DNA from: Methanobrevibacter sp.
GTDB lineage: Archaea > Methanobacteriota > Methanobacteria > Methanobacteriales > Methanobacteriaceae
Length of the DNA stretch: 64,000 bases
NCBI GenBank assembly: GCA_017434555.1
Contig: JAFRFB010000097.1
Coordinates: 108,972-172,971, forward strand
Direction of reading: 5' to 3'
The position numbers were made by a program, and so were the translations under genes. The notes beneath the pieces were generated by a model that saw only the letters and a program-made list of their open reading frames with translations, searched no databases and was not told the DNA's origin. Of the stretch, positions 24,639 through 33,074 are shown piece by piece. How positions within the stretch are numbered: position 1 is the stretch's first letter; each line of letters opens with the position of its first letter.

Positions 24639-25502
24639 ATGAGAACAATCCAGACAATACAAAATCAATATGATAATATCATGAAGCCATTAGTATGGTC
24701 GGATAAAGTTGCAAAGAATTTTTTGAATTGTATAAAAAATCCAATTGTAGTAGAAAAGAAAGACATGATACCGCAATGGAAAATTTGTACGGTTAGCGAC
24801 ACTAAAAGACGAACTGAAAGTATTGGTTCTACTGATGTTTTAATTTTAGATTATGATGATCCGAATTATAGCATAAAGGAATTTGAAGATAGTTTTAGAG
24901 AATATTTCTATGTATTACATACTTCACATTCTTATGATGGAACAAACCAGAAGTTCAGAGTATTTTTGTTTCTTGATAAAGAATATGATATAAATAGAAT
25001 GTTTTATAAATGTTTTAATCAAGCATTTAGTCCATATCATTTTCTTGTAAATTATTTTCCACATGCAGATAAGGCATCATTCGTTAGAGCACAGTTCTTT
25101 AAGGTTCCTTGTGTAAAATATAAAGGAGCACCTTATTATTACAGTTGTCATAACGGTAAGTTATTTGACCCTGCTAGTGCAATCGGGTTTGAATTTAGAA
25201 TGGCTTATGAATATTGTGTAGAGAAACAAGAAGAACATCTTAAGCAACTTGAAAAACGAGCAAAATGGTATCGTAAGATGCATGGTTCAATCGATTTAAC
25301 GAATGCAAAACAATATATAAATGAAAAGATTGAAACATGTGAAGCTGGTGGTAGACATATGCAGATTTTAGGTCTGGCATGTTGGTTTAAGAAGATTGGC
25401 GGAACGTTTAAAGAATTTGAGGAAATAATGCCATCATGGGCTGATAAAGGTTTCCATAAACAGATGGAACATATTAGACATGAATGGGATAGATTTAGGT
25501 AA
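24639..25502 (+). CDS. Primase-like protein (archaeo-eukaryotic primase fold)
   Basis: 287 aa from ATG 24639; a TTG 12 nt earlier lies in the -10 box and is rejected. It contains DVLILDYDDPNYSIKEF (about 66-82), then YVLHTSHSYDGTNQKFRVFLFLD (91-113): a D-x-D-like acidic pair followed by (T/S)-S-H and (K/R)-x-R, the order seen in AEP primases and helicase-associated primases of phages and plasmids. A CAP-like zinc site is absent. The C-terminal region resembles a PriCT-like helical domain (GGRHMQILGLACWFKKIGGTFKEFEEIM). It may make primers for the gp41-type helicase, replacing T4 gp61. Confidence 0.6.
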   Translation: MRTIQTIQNQYDNIMKPLVWSDKVAKNFLNCIKNPIVVEKKDMIPQWKICTVSDTKRRTESIGSTDVLILDYDDPNYSIKEFEDSFREYFYVLHTSHSYDGTNQKFRVFLFLDKEYDINRMFYKCFNQAFSPYHFLVNYFPHADKASFVRAQFFKVPCVKYKGAPYYYSCHNGKLFDPASAIGFEFRMAYEYCVEKQEEHLKQLEKRAKWYRKMHGSIDLTNAKQYINEKIETCEAGGRHMQILGLACWFKKIGGTFKEFEEIMPSWADKGFHKQMEHIRHEWDRFR

Positions 25503-25504
25503 GT

Positions 25505-26290
25505 ATGAAAGACGTATATCAACAATTATGGGAAGCATTCAGTGATATATATTTCGAAGAAGTTCCGCACAAATATACAGATAGTTACGGAACGAAATAT
25601 ACATCAGTTACTACATTTGTCAGTCAACTTGAAGTAGAAAAAGACTGGGACTTAATTGCAGAAAAAGCAATCAAAAAGAAAGACAGTCAATATAAGGGAA
25701 TGACTGTAGAACAAGTAAGAGCAGCTTGGAAAGCTTCAGGTGACTATGCTTGTCAGTTAGGAACTTATGTTCATAGTGTTATGGAACTTGGTTGGCAAAA
25801 TAAGGAATTCTATCCTGATGAGAATGTTCTTGCAAAATATCCTGGAATGAAGGAAGATTTTGAATATAGAAAGCAAAGATGTAAGAAAGCTTTGTCTATT
25901 TTGAAAGAACGTTATATTCCTATCAAGAATGAAACAATTGTTTATGATCGTGACTGGCAGTTATGTGGAACGATTGACTTTCTCTGTTATAATAAGCATA
26001 AGAAATGTGTTTCGATCCTTGACTGGAAGACAAACAAGAAATGGGATTTCAATAATAGGTATCAAAAACTCAAAGCTCCGTTCGATATGATGGATGATTG
26101 TAATATTAACCATTATGAGTTACAGTTAAATACTTATAAGGCAATTTTAGAGAAACATACGGATATTAAAGTTGGTGAAATGTTATTGGTTCAAATTCCA
26201 AATAAAGAAAAGGAATTAATCGAAACGCATCAATGTAAGGATTGGCAAAAAGTTTTAGTTCCGTATTTAGACAGTTTACACAAAAAATAA
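25505..26290 (+). CDS. PD-(D/E)XK nuclease, RecB/Cas4-like
   Basis: 261 aa, starting 2 nt after the primase-like stop. N-terminal YTSVTTFVSQLE; a His in GTYVHSVMELGW (near 84-95); catalytic core VYDRDWQLCGTIDFLCYN...CVSILDWKTNKKW (145-180), with GTID (metal Asp), D-W-K (the D-x-K pair) and a downstream helix carrying NHYELQLNTYKAILE (Q-x-x-x-Y motif, about 202-216). This motif set defines RecB-family exonucleases found in many phages. Probable DNA end processing during recombination. Confidence 0.78.
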   Translation: MKDVYQQLWEAFSDIYFEEVPHKYTDSYGTKYTSVTTFVSQLEVEKDWDLIAEKAIKKKDSQYKGMTVEQVRAAWKASGDYACQLGTYVHSVMELGWQNKEFYPDENVLAKYPGMKEDFEYRKQRCKKALSILKERYIPIKNETIVYDRDWQLCGTIDFLCYNKHKKCVSILDWKTNKKWDFNNRYQKLKAPFDMMDDCNINHYELQLNTYKAILEKHTDIKVGEMLLVQIPNKEKELIETHQCKDWQKVLVPYLDSLHKK

Positions 26291-26322
26291 ATTATATATA
26301 AAAAACAATATAAAGGTGAAAA

Positions 26323-26814
26323 ATGAAAGTATCAGAAGTACAGATTACAAATTTCCAGCTCCAGCAACTTTTTGAGGAATTTAATACCCGTTTGACTGTA
26401 GATGGTATTAATGCTAAGTATTCTTGGTTCATGTACAAGAATAGCGAAGCAATGGCTCCATTGTATACTCAGTTGATGAGTGAACTTTATGATGAACGTA
26501 AGGAACCAGATTTTCCGGCTATGTTCTCTGAAGGTCAGCTTCTTATCGAAAAGTATCGCGACCGTGATGCTGAAGGCAAGGAAATTAACGATAAGGCTGG
26601 TAATGCTCAGTTTACTCAGCATAGAGAAGAATATGTCAAAGAATATCAGGCTTTGAGAGAAAAGTATAAGGAATTATTCGAAAAGATTGACAAGAAACAG
26701 GAAGTAAACCGTGAAATTTATATGAAAAATGTAAGTTTTATGGCAACTCAGTTGGAATTGTCAGAATTCCCGAATAATACGAAGCCATATATTATCGGTC
26801 TTCTCGGCTATTAA
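26323..26814 (+). CDS. Unknown helical protein
   Basis: 163 aa, highly charged and helical, with central KEYQALREKYKELFEKIDKKQEVNREIYMK. GTGAAAA precedes ATG. It ends just before a terminator. The pattern loosely recalls small phage tail or virion-associated helical proteins, but no family is recognised. Confidence 0.55.
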   Translation: MKVSEVQITNFQLQQLFEEFNTRLTVDGINAKYSWFMYKNSEAMAPLYTQLMSELYDERKEPDFPAMFSEGQLLIEKYRDRDAEGKEINDKAGNAQFTQHREEYVKEYQALREKYKELFEKIDKKQEVNREIYMKNVSFMATQLELSEFPNNTKPYIIGLLGY

Positions 26815-26835
26815 TTTGAAATAACATTTAAAAAG

Positions 26836-26871
26836 AAACCGCTTTTAACAAGCGGTTTTTTATTATAAATA
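26836..26871 (+). promoter_or_regulatory. Terminator followed directly by a late promoter
   Basis: AAACCGCTT (26836-26844) pairs with AAGCGGTTT (26850-26858), T-tract, then TATAAATA (26864-26871). ATG 26879 is 7 nt further on, so the late mRNA is nearly leaderless. Confidence 0.7.
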
Positions 26872-26878
26872 ATGTAAG

Positions 26879-27673
26879 ATGATAACTAATAAAACTGTAT
26901 TTAATATTAATCGTGTAGCAATACCATTCTCTAAGAAAGAATTAGAATCGGTAATCAATCAGAATGTAGTAAATGGGTATATTTCTACTACATATGATAA
27001 TTTAATACAAACTTTGGAAGATATTTCCCGTTCTAAGGAATATCCAGTTGTATTGAATCCGAATGAAATTTTTACTTCATCTAATAACCCGTTAATTAGA
27101 AATGATGTTTTGATTAGGGTTGAAGGTTTACAATCCTATGGTGAATTCATTAATAATGTAATAAGAGATAGCGAAGATGGTTATTGGACTGATTTTATGA
27201 CTTATTCTGAATTATTCAAGGATGAAATCAAGAAAGTCAAAATGCTTGCTTATAAGAAGTTTTTGTGGAATTATCATAATATTGATGAATGGTTTACGTC
27301 TAAGAATATCGGTTTGATTGACGATGATAAAAATATGTTGGTTAGTGATTTCCAGACATTTAAAGAAAGAGTTTTAATGACAGATGACTATGAAACTTTT
27401 ATTGATTCTTGTAAAACAGAAGATATTTCTAATGCTATAAAGTATATCATCAAGAAAGGTTGTGAAGTTTTACAGAAATATAAGGTTGAATTAAATAATC
27501 ATATTGCGATTGATAATAAAAGACAGACAAATATAATTTTGAAGAATCCAATTATTACAAAGATATTCTTACAATCTTCTGCTGCATCTCGTTGCAAGAA
27601 AGACTGGCCAAGAATTAAGTTTACTACATTGGATAAGAAATCATTTGACACTATTGGTATTTGGGAAGTTTAA
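26879..27673 (+). CDS. Late virion protein, probably baseplate-associated
   Basis: 264 aa. No motif recognised. Mixed alpha/beta, acidic middle, and a C-terminal SSAASRCKKDWPRIKFTTLDKK. It is transcribed from a late promoter and followed by two genes that look like baseplate or tail proteins, so a structural role is likely by position. Confidence 0.5.
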   Translation: MITNKTVFNINRVAIPFSKKELESVINQNVVNGYISTTYDNLIQTLEDISRSKEYPVVLNPNEIFTSSNNPLIRNDVLIRVEGLQSYGEFINNVIRDSEDGYWTDFMTYSELFKDEIKKVKMLAYKKFLWNYHNIDEWFTSKNIGLIDDDKNMLVSDFQTFKERVLMTDDYETFIDSCKTEDISNAIKYIIKKGCEVLQKYKVELNNHIAIDNKRQTNIILKNPIITKIFLQSSAASRCKKDWPRIKFTTLDKKSFDTIGIWEV

Positions 27674-27675
27674 TT

Positions 27676-28974
27676 ATGTCATTTAAAAAATCAGAAACTA
27701 TTACAAAGGAAGGCGGATATAGAAAGTTTGATTCCGTCGAGGAAATGCAATCAGCTACCAACTGGTTTTTTAAATATATTACTTATAATGATGGAACTAC
27801 TGAAGAGTGGACTCCAGGACATTTACCAAATAAAAATAAGAATGATTATCCACCTCCACTCGGAGAAGTAACTGGAACAATCTTCTTAGATTCTTCTCCC
27901 GGTATCATTTACATGACCAGTATTATTGGTGATATTATCATCGATACGAAAGGTCCTGAATTTGTTTCTGAAGATGTTCAGTATGTAGTTATTGATTCTA
28001 ACAGAAAGTGTAGCTTTACAATTAATTCTGATACATTAATTGACGTTTGTCAATTAACAATAACATGTGGTGATGACGTTCTTTACAAATGCGCTAGAAA
28101 TGAATCAGAACATATAATTTCTGAAAGTATTTCTAAACTATCTTATAATAAGACAGGAAATACTTATGTTTTGTCTTTTACATTAGATAAAAACTATTCA
28201 GTTGATAACCTTAATGAAAATCAGCTTACGATTGCAGTCTGGGATATTGCAGCAAATAAAACTGAATATACAACAGATGGAAAATGGGATTATATAACAC
28301 TTGATGATGATGAGAAGATTCAGCATCTTATTATTGATTTTATTGATATTTATCCAAAAAATATGATTGTTTCAAAAAATATTGAAGGAAAAGTATTAGT
28401 TAGGGTTACTAATCCAAATAAGTTTTTATGGGCTTATCAGCCGACAGTAAATTTATTTAATGATAGTATTGGTGTTATTGATGAATCAACATTAACATAT
28501 TATGCAGATCAGGGAGTATTAACCTTTTATATTACACATATTAATAAGAAAGGAAATATCAATGTTGAAGCATGGATTGATGTTGATAATAATGAAATTA
28601 AAGAATTTGTAAAGAATGCAACTTATGCTGATGCTACATTAGGACCATTTATATTTGCTGATGAAGGTCGTAAGTATAAATTTAATTCTTATACTCCTGA
28701 ATATCTTACTGATGAAATATATAAGGCATTTGTAAAATTTACAGAAGATTTCTTGAATACTTCGCAGGAAAGTTTGTCTACTGGAAATGCTGTAAGTACA
28801 CTTGAAAAAATTGCTAGAATAAATAATTTTAATGACCCATTCAGAACAGAAACTCCTTTGCTTAGTGAATATGTAAAGCAGTTTAATATTGAAGTAAATC
28901 CAAATTTAAATGAATATGTATATTTCTTGGATGCGGCAAGAACTATAAAGGACAAGGAAACTGATGGAAATTAA
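27676..28974 (+). CDS. Putative baseplate/tail protein, N-terminal part of a split unit
   Basis: 432 aa from ATG 27676; a TTG at 27661 lies inside the previous gene. Beta-rich Ig-like body (GTIFLDSSPGIIYMTSIIGD; NIEGKVLVRVTNPNKF). The end, LEKIARINNFNDPFRTETPLLSEYVKQFNIEVNP, resembles the segment that precedes the KGT motif in tail proteins related to P2 gpI. That KGT motif occurs at the start of the next protein, whose ATG overlaps this gene by 11 nt in another frame. The pair may be one ancestral protein split in two. Confidence 0.5.
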   Translation: MSFKKSETITKEGGYRKFDSVEEMQSATNWFFKYITYNDGTTEEWTPGHLPNKNKNDYPPPLGEVTGTIFLDSSPGIIYMTSIIGDIIIDTKGPEFVSEDVQYVVIDSNRKCSFTINSDTLIDVCQLTITCGDDVLYKCARNESEHIISESISKLSYNKTGNTYVLSFTLDKNYSVDNLNENQLTIAVWDIAANKTEYTTDGKWDYITLDDDEKIQHLIIDFIDIYPKNMIVSKNIEGKVLVRVTNPNKFLWAYQPTVNLFNDSIGVIDESTLTYYADQGVLTFYITHINKKGNINVEAWIDVDNNEIKEFVKNATYADATLGPFIFADEGRKYKFNSYTPEYLTDEIYKAFVKFTEDFLNTSQESLSTGNAVSTLEKIARINNFNDPFRTETPLLSEYVKQFNIEVNPNLNEYVYFLDAARTIKDKETDGN

Positions 28975-30259
28975 CGATTTACCACAACAATATAAAGACG
29001 AGGCATATAGACTTCTTCGTTCTATCTATAAGTTTATTCCTTATTATAACCAGATTAAAGGAACGTATCTTGGTATACAATTTATTTTAAATACCATGGG
29101 TTTATGTGCATCGATTGTCGAGCTTTGGGCAGCACCTAATAATATTACGAACTTTTCTGAAAATGCAGAATATTATAGAGAAGATGAAATTCATGCAGTT
29201 CGTAGATTTACTGAAGATGTCGCAATGCATGCAGGAGTTAAGGATTATTATTTAACATCTACATTTGATGTTGATTTGACTTCACAAGCTGGCATTACAT
29301 TTAAAGAATTTAACGGTATGGCTAAGACTATAATTACCATTATTAATGAAGTTCGTCCAGTTACAAGATGTTTAAGAAAGTTATATTATTTATTACTTAT
29401 TAATACGAATATACATTTTGATTATCTTTTTCAAAACCAGAAATCTCCTAAGTTGAAATACGGTAATCCAGGAGCACTTGGTGAAAATCCATATGGTTTA
29501 GAATTTAGAAGATTCGATTATTTGTGGTATTGTTATAGAGATATTCCATTTGATAAATGTGAATATAATAAAAATTTAAAACAATTATCAAGAATATATT
29601 TACCTTATGATGCATTAGGTGCTAGATTTACTCCAAATGGGGATGATTATATAATCGATAGCACTTATACAATGATTAATACTTATTTTAATCTAAATAA
29701 GTTAAATGTAAAGTTAAGAAAATCACAGGTAGAAAAATTTAGATTTAAGATTTTTATAAGACGTAAAGATAGAATTTTTGATATTCGTTCTACTCCTATA
29801 TTAGAAGGAAAACTCGGAACTGATATTACTATTAACCTTGATAAAAATGGTATTTACATAAATTTATTAAATGCTGGTTTACAATCTGCATTAAATTTGG
29901 ATGAGTTATTTTCTGATTTACGTCCATTACCAAATCCATCAGGACCTAAAGGACAACTTAAAAATTATGATTTATTCATTGCGACTAATTTTATTATTGT
30001 CTTAGGAACTAATTACTTATTCCAAGATAAGGATATTTATGATTGGTCGCAGAATGCAGAAATTAACTTCTTATTAGACGAATACTGTGGATTAATTCCA
30101 GAAAGATCGAGCTATGGTAGTGGTGTTCATCTTGCTTCTCAGCATAATGATGTATTGGTTGGTGAAGATATGTCTGAAGATGATAGTAGAAGCCCATCTG
30201 ATAGTATTGTTTATAATGGTAAGGATGTAGTTTACGAAAATAATTATCTTGTTTATTAA
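28964..30259 (+). CDS. Putative baseplate wedge/tail protein with KGT motif
   Basis: 431 aa. Residues 14-52 (YRLLRSIYKFIPYYNQIKGTYLGIQFILNTMGL) match the helix-KGT-helix pattern of tail proteins of the P2 gpI type and of baseplate proteins in large myoviruses (cf. KGTxxGI...LLxxxG). The remainder is mixed, with FTPNGDDYIIDSTYTMINTYFN. Expected location is the baseplate, where such proteins join the wedge to fibres. Confidence 0.55.
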   Translation: MEINDLPQQYKDEAYRLLRSIYKFIPYYNQIKGTYLGIQFILNTMGLCASIVELWAAPNNITNFSENAEYYREDEIHAVRRFTEDVAMHAGVKDYYLTSTFDVDLTSQAGITFKEFNGMAKTIITIINEVRPVTRCLRKLYYLLLINTNIHFDYLFQNQKSPKLKYGNPGALGENPYGLEFRRFDYLWYCYRDIPFDKCEYNKNLKQLSRIYLPYDALGARFTPNGDDYIIDSTYTMINTYFNLNKLNVKLRKSQVEKFRFKIFIRRKDRIFDIRSTPILEGKLGTDITINLDKNGIYINLLNAGLQSALNLDELFSDLRPLPNPSGPKGQLKNYDLFIATNFIIVLGTNYLFQDKDIYDWSQNAEINFLLDEYCGLIPERSSYGSGVHLASQHNDVLVGEDMSEDDSRSPSDSIVYNGKDVVYENNYLVY

Positions 30260-30284
30260 AGATAAATAATAAAAAGGAATTTTT

Positions 30285-30647
30285 ATGGCAAAATTAGAAT
30301 TAACAGAAGGTACTGGAATAACATTACAAGAAGTCACAGACACCGATAATAAAAAATTAATTATTTCATCATATTTTGGTGTATATACTTGTGTTGATAC
30401 AATTGATGTACCACAAAATATAGAAGATTATAATATGATAGCTATCGCTCTTCCGTATCATACGACACGTGGAGGTGGTGCTAATTATACATATTATATA
30501 TTAACACAAGCAGGTTCAGAAAGCAGTCAAACTAGTGGATCATCAGTAGTAACAAAAACAAGAACATATACAAATATAATAGGTTCTGGAACAATTACTG
30601 CAACAAAAGTTGGAGATGCTGATTGGACATGGACAATAACAGAATAA
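30285..30647 (+). CDS. Small late beta-rich protein
   Basis: 120 aa. N-terminal LTEGTGITLQEVTDTDNKKLIIS resembles the head segments of the fibre proteins in this window. The C-terminal half is Thr/Ser/Gly-rich (SSQTSGSSVVTKTRTYTN). AAGGAA ribosome-binding site, 25 nt after the baseplate-like gene. Probably a small fibre or decoration component. Confidence 0.5.
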   Translation: MAKLELTEGTGITLQEVTDTDNKKLIISSYFGVYTCVDTIDVPQNIEDYNMIAIALPYHTTRGGGANYTYYILTQAGSESSQTSGSSVVTKTRTYTNIIGSGTITATKVGDADWTWTITE

Positions 30648-30671
30648 TTTTATAATAAAATCATAATAAAA

Positions 30672-30706
30672 AGGGTTGACAAAAGTCAGCTCTTTTTCTA
30701 TATTTG
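30672..30706 (+). promoter_or_regulatory. Combined terminator and promoter
   Basis: AGGGTTGAC (30672-30680) pairs with GTCAGCTCT (30685-30693) around AAAA. TTGACA (30676-30681) is in the stem, spacer 17 nt, and TATATTTG (30699-30706) follows the T-tract. It is the best match in the window to the early promoter consensus. Confidence 0.75.
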
Positions 30707-30726
30707 TTTAGAATTGATTAGAAAAC

Positions 30727-30734
30727 TATAAATA
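30727..30734 (+). promoter_or_regulatory. Late promoter
   Basis: TATAAATA between the vegetative promoter and the decayed endonuclease frame; no ATG follows closely. Confidence 0.45.
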
Positions 30735-30751
30735 TATAGAATTTTTAATAA

Positions 30752-31444
30752 GAAGGTAGAGAAAAATTAAATCAAATTGCAAGTGAAACCTTTGAAAGCA
30801 GAAATAAACAAAATATAGAAAAACTTAAAACTGAATATAAAATACCAAATGAAGTAGAAATTACAAACATATCACAAATAAAAGAAATTAAAGATAAAAA
30901 AGAACAAACAAACATTGAAAAATACGATGTTAAAAATTCATTTTTAATAAAAGATGAAAATGGAATAGAAAAAAGAATAAAAACAAGTAATGAAAAATAT
31001 GGTACAAATTATCCTATGCAGAATGATAAATTACAGGATAATCGTATAAAAACTTGTATAGATAAATATGATACTTTATATTTTACACACAAATACAAAT
31101 ATAATGATTTAAAATTTGATAGTTCTTGGGAATTAGCATATTATATTTGGTTAAAAGATAACAATATAGAATTTACATATCAACCTAGACCTGCTATATT
31201 ATACTTTTGGAATGGTGATAATAAGTATCATAAATACTATCCTGATTTTATAGTAAATAATGAAATTATAGAAATTAAAAATCCATATCTATATTCTAAA
31301 TTTTTATTAGAAGGAACAAAAGACAATGCTAAATATAAGAAAATGCTTGAATATAATGTTAAAATTTTAACTGATTGTTCTACTTATTTGAATTATATAG
31401 AATTACAATATGGTAAAAATTATTTAGATAAATTTAAACTTTAG
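30752..31444 (+). pseudogene. Decayed homing endonuclease lacking a normal start
   Basis: The frame is open from just after a TAA (30749-30751) to TAG 31444, but its first ATG is at 31016 and has no ribosome-binding site. It encodes the same family as 3691, 15895 and 36676: KYDVKN and KYGTNY repeats, FDSSWELAYYIWLKDNN, YYPDFIVNNEIIEIKN, and the usual end YGKNYLDKFKL. The N-terminal zinc finger is missing. The catalytic region looks intact, so a shorter protein (142 aa from 31016) or a non-ATG start cannot be excluded. Confidence 0.6.
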
Positions 31445-31516
31445 GGTATTCCGGTAGAAAAATATGTTGAAGAACATTGTACTGAAGAATTCCAGAAGGA
31501 TTATAAGAAGCATGGT

Positions 31517-31864
31517 TTGAATATTCCGCTTTATGATGTTAAATATACATTGCATCTATGGATTTACACTAATACTGCTAATTACGTCAGTGATTTCAAC
31601 GTAGAATATACTTTGAATGACGAAGATGAGGTTACTTCTGCAGGAACTGTCCAGATGGTTATTGACTGGTTAGCAGATAAGGATGGCACTGTCAAGGCTA
31701 AGAATAAACATGCTCTTGGAACTGGCGCATATTTGACCAAGTTATTCAGTAAGTCTGTAGCAAAGCACCGCTGTGACTATAAGGAACAACGTAAAGGTGA
31801 TAAGACTGTTAAGAAGGATGAAACTTTCAAGACTTTCGGTTTCAAGCGGCCAAATAAAAAGTAA
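31517..31864 (+). CDS. Remnant of a phage gene cut by the endonuclease insertion
   Basis: The frame is open from 31445, directly after the endonuclease TAG and in the same frame, but has no ATG; TTG 31517 is the first plausible start. The reading GIPVEKYVEEHCTEEFQKDYKKHG upstream of it has the codon style of core phage genes, so coding sequence continues to the insertion edge. The C-terminus is basic (AKHRCDYKEQRKGDKTVKKDE...KRPNKK), suggesting nucleic-acid binding. I do not recognise the family. It is either a broken gene or a part expressed separately. Confidence 0.5.
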   Translation: MNIPLYDVKYTLHLWIYTNTANYVSDFNVEYTLNDEDEVTSAGTVQMVIDWLADKDGTVKAKNKHALGTGAYLTKLFSKSVAKHRCDYKEQRKGDKTVKKDETFKTFGFKRPNKK

Positions 31865-31890
31865 GTTAATAAAAATTAAAATTAAATTTA

Positions 31891-31927
31891 AACTAGTGTT
31901 TACAAAGCACTAGTTTTTTATTATATT
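31891..31927 (+). promoter_or_regulatory. Combined terminator and promoter
   Basis: AACTAGTG (31891-31898) pairs with CACTAGTT (31908-31915), then Ts. The loop holds TTTACA (31899-31904), spacer 17 nt, TATATT (31922-31927). It drives the small lipoprotein and HNH genes. Confidence 0.72.
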
Positions 31928-31946
31928 ATATAAAAGGAGATTAAAT

Positions 31947-32129
31947 ATGTTAAAATCAAAAGCAGATATATTTGTAATTTTTGGTATTTTTGTATTTGTT
32001 ATCAGTCTCATGATTTTTGGATGTAGTAAAGATGATACTGTTTCTGCATCTGAAATGTATCAAAAATGTGCGACTGTTAATGACGAAAATCCAGAGTTAT
32101 GTGATCAGACATTTACGGTTTATCAATGA
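31947..32129 (+). CDS. Small lipoprotein with Bacteroidota-like surface-export motif
   Basis: 60 aa. A basic start (MLKSKADIF), hydrophobic core (VIFGIFVFVISLMIF) and IFGC-SKDD: a lipobox with Cys26, then S-K-D-D. In Bacteroidota, a K/S followed by acidic residues just after the lipid-anchored Cys directs lipoproteins to the cell surface. The mature part is about 35 aa with two more Cys (QKC, ELC). AAGGAG ribosome-binding site. Small phage lipoproteins often block receptors against superinfection (T5 Llp type); that role is an inference. It overlaps the next gene by 4 nt. Confidence 0.65.
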   Translation: MLKSKADIFVIFGIFVFVISLMIFGCSKDDTVSASEMYQKCATVNDENPELCDQTFTVYQ

Positions 32130-32608
32130 ATTATTTAAAAACATACTTTGCAATTATTGCCAAAGCGGCAGGGCGAGAGCCATCGATATTATATGATAAG
32201 CATCATATAATTCCTCAGTCATTAGGTGGTCCAGACGTGCCTACGAACTGGATTTATTTGACCCCTAGGGAACATATGATCGCACATCATTTGCTTGCCA
32301 GAGCTTATCCAGACGTCGAATTATTGCAGTCTGGGTTTAACCTGAAGAAAGTCTGTATTAAGTATTATGACTATTATAGATGGTCTATGAGACTGAAAGA
32401 CTTAGCAGGTATGATAGAATATAGTAAGAACAAAAAAGAGATTGTAACGCGTTTAAGAGTGCTTCTGGACGCGATTGGTGACGTAGACCTAGATAAACAT
32501 ATTCCGGTAAAACAACAACCTAATATGGTCAAATCTAAAGCACCAGCAACTACTGAAAAAACTGAAAAAACAGAAACTAAAAAAGAAAAAAAGAAATGCA
32601 AAGAATAA
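32126..32608 (+). CDS. HNH endonuclease
   Basis: 160 aa. The HNH motif is LYDKHHIIPQSLGGPDVPTNWIYLTPREHMIAHHLLARAY (about residues 20-59): HH, a central N, and H-x-x-x-H. The C-terminus is a Lys/Glu/Thr-rich tail (KTEKTETKKEKKKCKE). Codons and GC content match core phage genes rather than the AT-rich homing endonucleases, so this may be a resident nuclease. It overlaps the lipoprotein gene (ATGA). Confidence 0.78.
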   Translation: MNYLKTYFAIIAKAAGREPSILYDKHHIIPQSLGGPDVPTNWIYLTPREHMIAHHLLARAYPDVELLQSGFNLKKVCIKYYDYYRWSMRLKDLAGMIEYSKNKKEIVTRLRVLLDAIGDVDLDKHIPVKQQPNMVKSKAPATTEKTEKTETKKEKKKCKE

Positions 32609-32799
32609 TTGGAATCTTACTGTTACTATGTGGCATGTCATTTGCATGTTCACCCTTCTTCACTTCTGAATTTTGTAAGGAGATAGATTTCTGGAATACT
32701 CAGTATTCTAGTTATCACTACAAATATTTTGAAATTTCTCCTAACTGGTTACTCTGGATTAACGGTTATCAAGCGTTTAATTTCACAATTCGTTTCTAA
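32596..32799 (+). CDS. Small secreted or lipoprotein-like product
   Basis: 67 aa. Signal-like start MQRIIGILLLLCGMSFAC, then an aromatic-rich remainder (YSSYHYKYFEISPNWLLWINGYQAF). FAC could be an imperfect lipobox. It overlaps the HNH gene by 13 nt in another frame, so it depends on that transcript. Probably acts at the cell envelope with the 31947 lipoprotein. Confidence 0.5.
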   Translation: MQRIIGILLLLCGMSFACSPFFTSEFCKEIDFWNTQYSSYHYKYFEISPNWLLWINGYQAFNFTIRF

Positions 32800-32821
32800 A
32801 TAAAAATTTACAAATTAATTT

Positions 32822-32861
32822 AAACTATGCAAAATTTTGCATAGTTTTTTTTTTATATTTG
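32822..32861 (+). terminator. Strong terminator followed by a -10 box
   Basis: A perfect 13-bp inverted repeat (AAACTATGCAAAA / TTTTGCATAGTTT, 32822-32847) with a run of nine Ts, then TATATTTG (32854-32861). Confidence 0.75.
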
Positions 32862-32896
32862 ATATGAAATTTGTAACGTAAAAAATAATAAATAAT

Positions 32897-32983
32897 TATA
32901 TTTGTCGGTTGAAGTTTATGTTAAATCTTAGTGAAAAAATTTCTCAAAAATGTAGCTTTAAAATAGTAAAGGCTACATTTTTC
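32897..32983 (+). ncRNA. Possible small RNA upstream of nrdD
   Basis: TATATTTG (32897-32904) could start a transcript near 32910. AAATGTAGC (32948-32956) pairs with GCTACATTT (32972-32980) plus a short T-tract, a terminator-like end. The 75-nt product would contain no ORF. It has no good -35 box, so confidence is low. The rest of the 275-nt gap contains the late promoter below. Confidence 0.3.
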
Positions 32984-32990
32984 ATTGTGC

Positions 32991-32998
32991 TATAAATA
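32991..32998 (+). promoter_or_regulatory. Late promoter upstream of nrdD
   Basis: TATAAATA, 77 nt before ATG 33075. Confidence 0.4.
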
Positions 32999-33074
32999 TA
33001 AAACCGATAAAGAAAATGAAAGTTATTAGTGTTGTGAATTAAATGTTTATTGAGCGTTTATAAAGAGGAAATAG

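Noticed and set aside
31442..31444. TAG recoded as an amino acid (Lak-type code)
   Set aside because: TAG ends several ordinary genes (2318, 4617) and the endonuclease ends here exactly like its paralogues, so TAG is a true stop.
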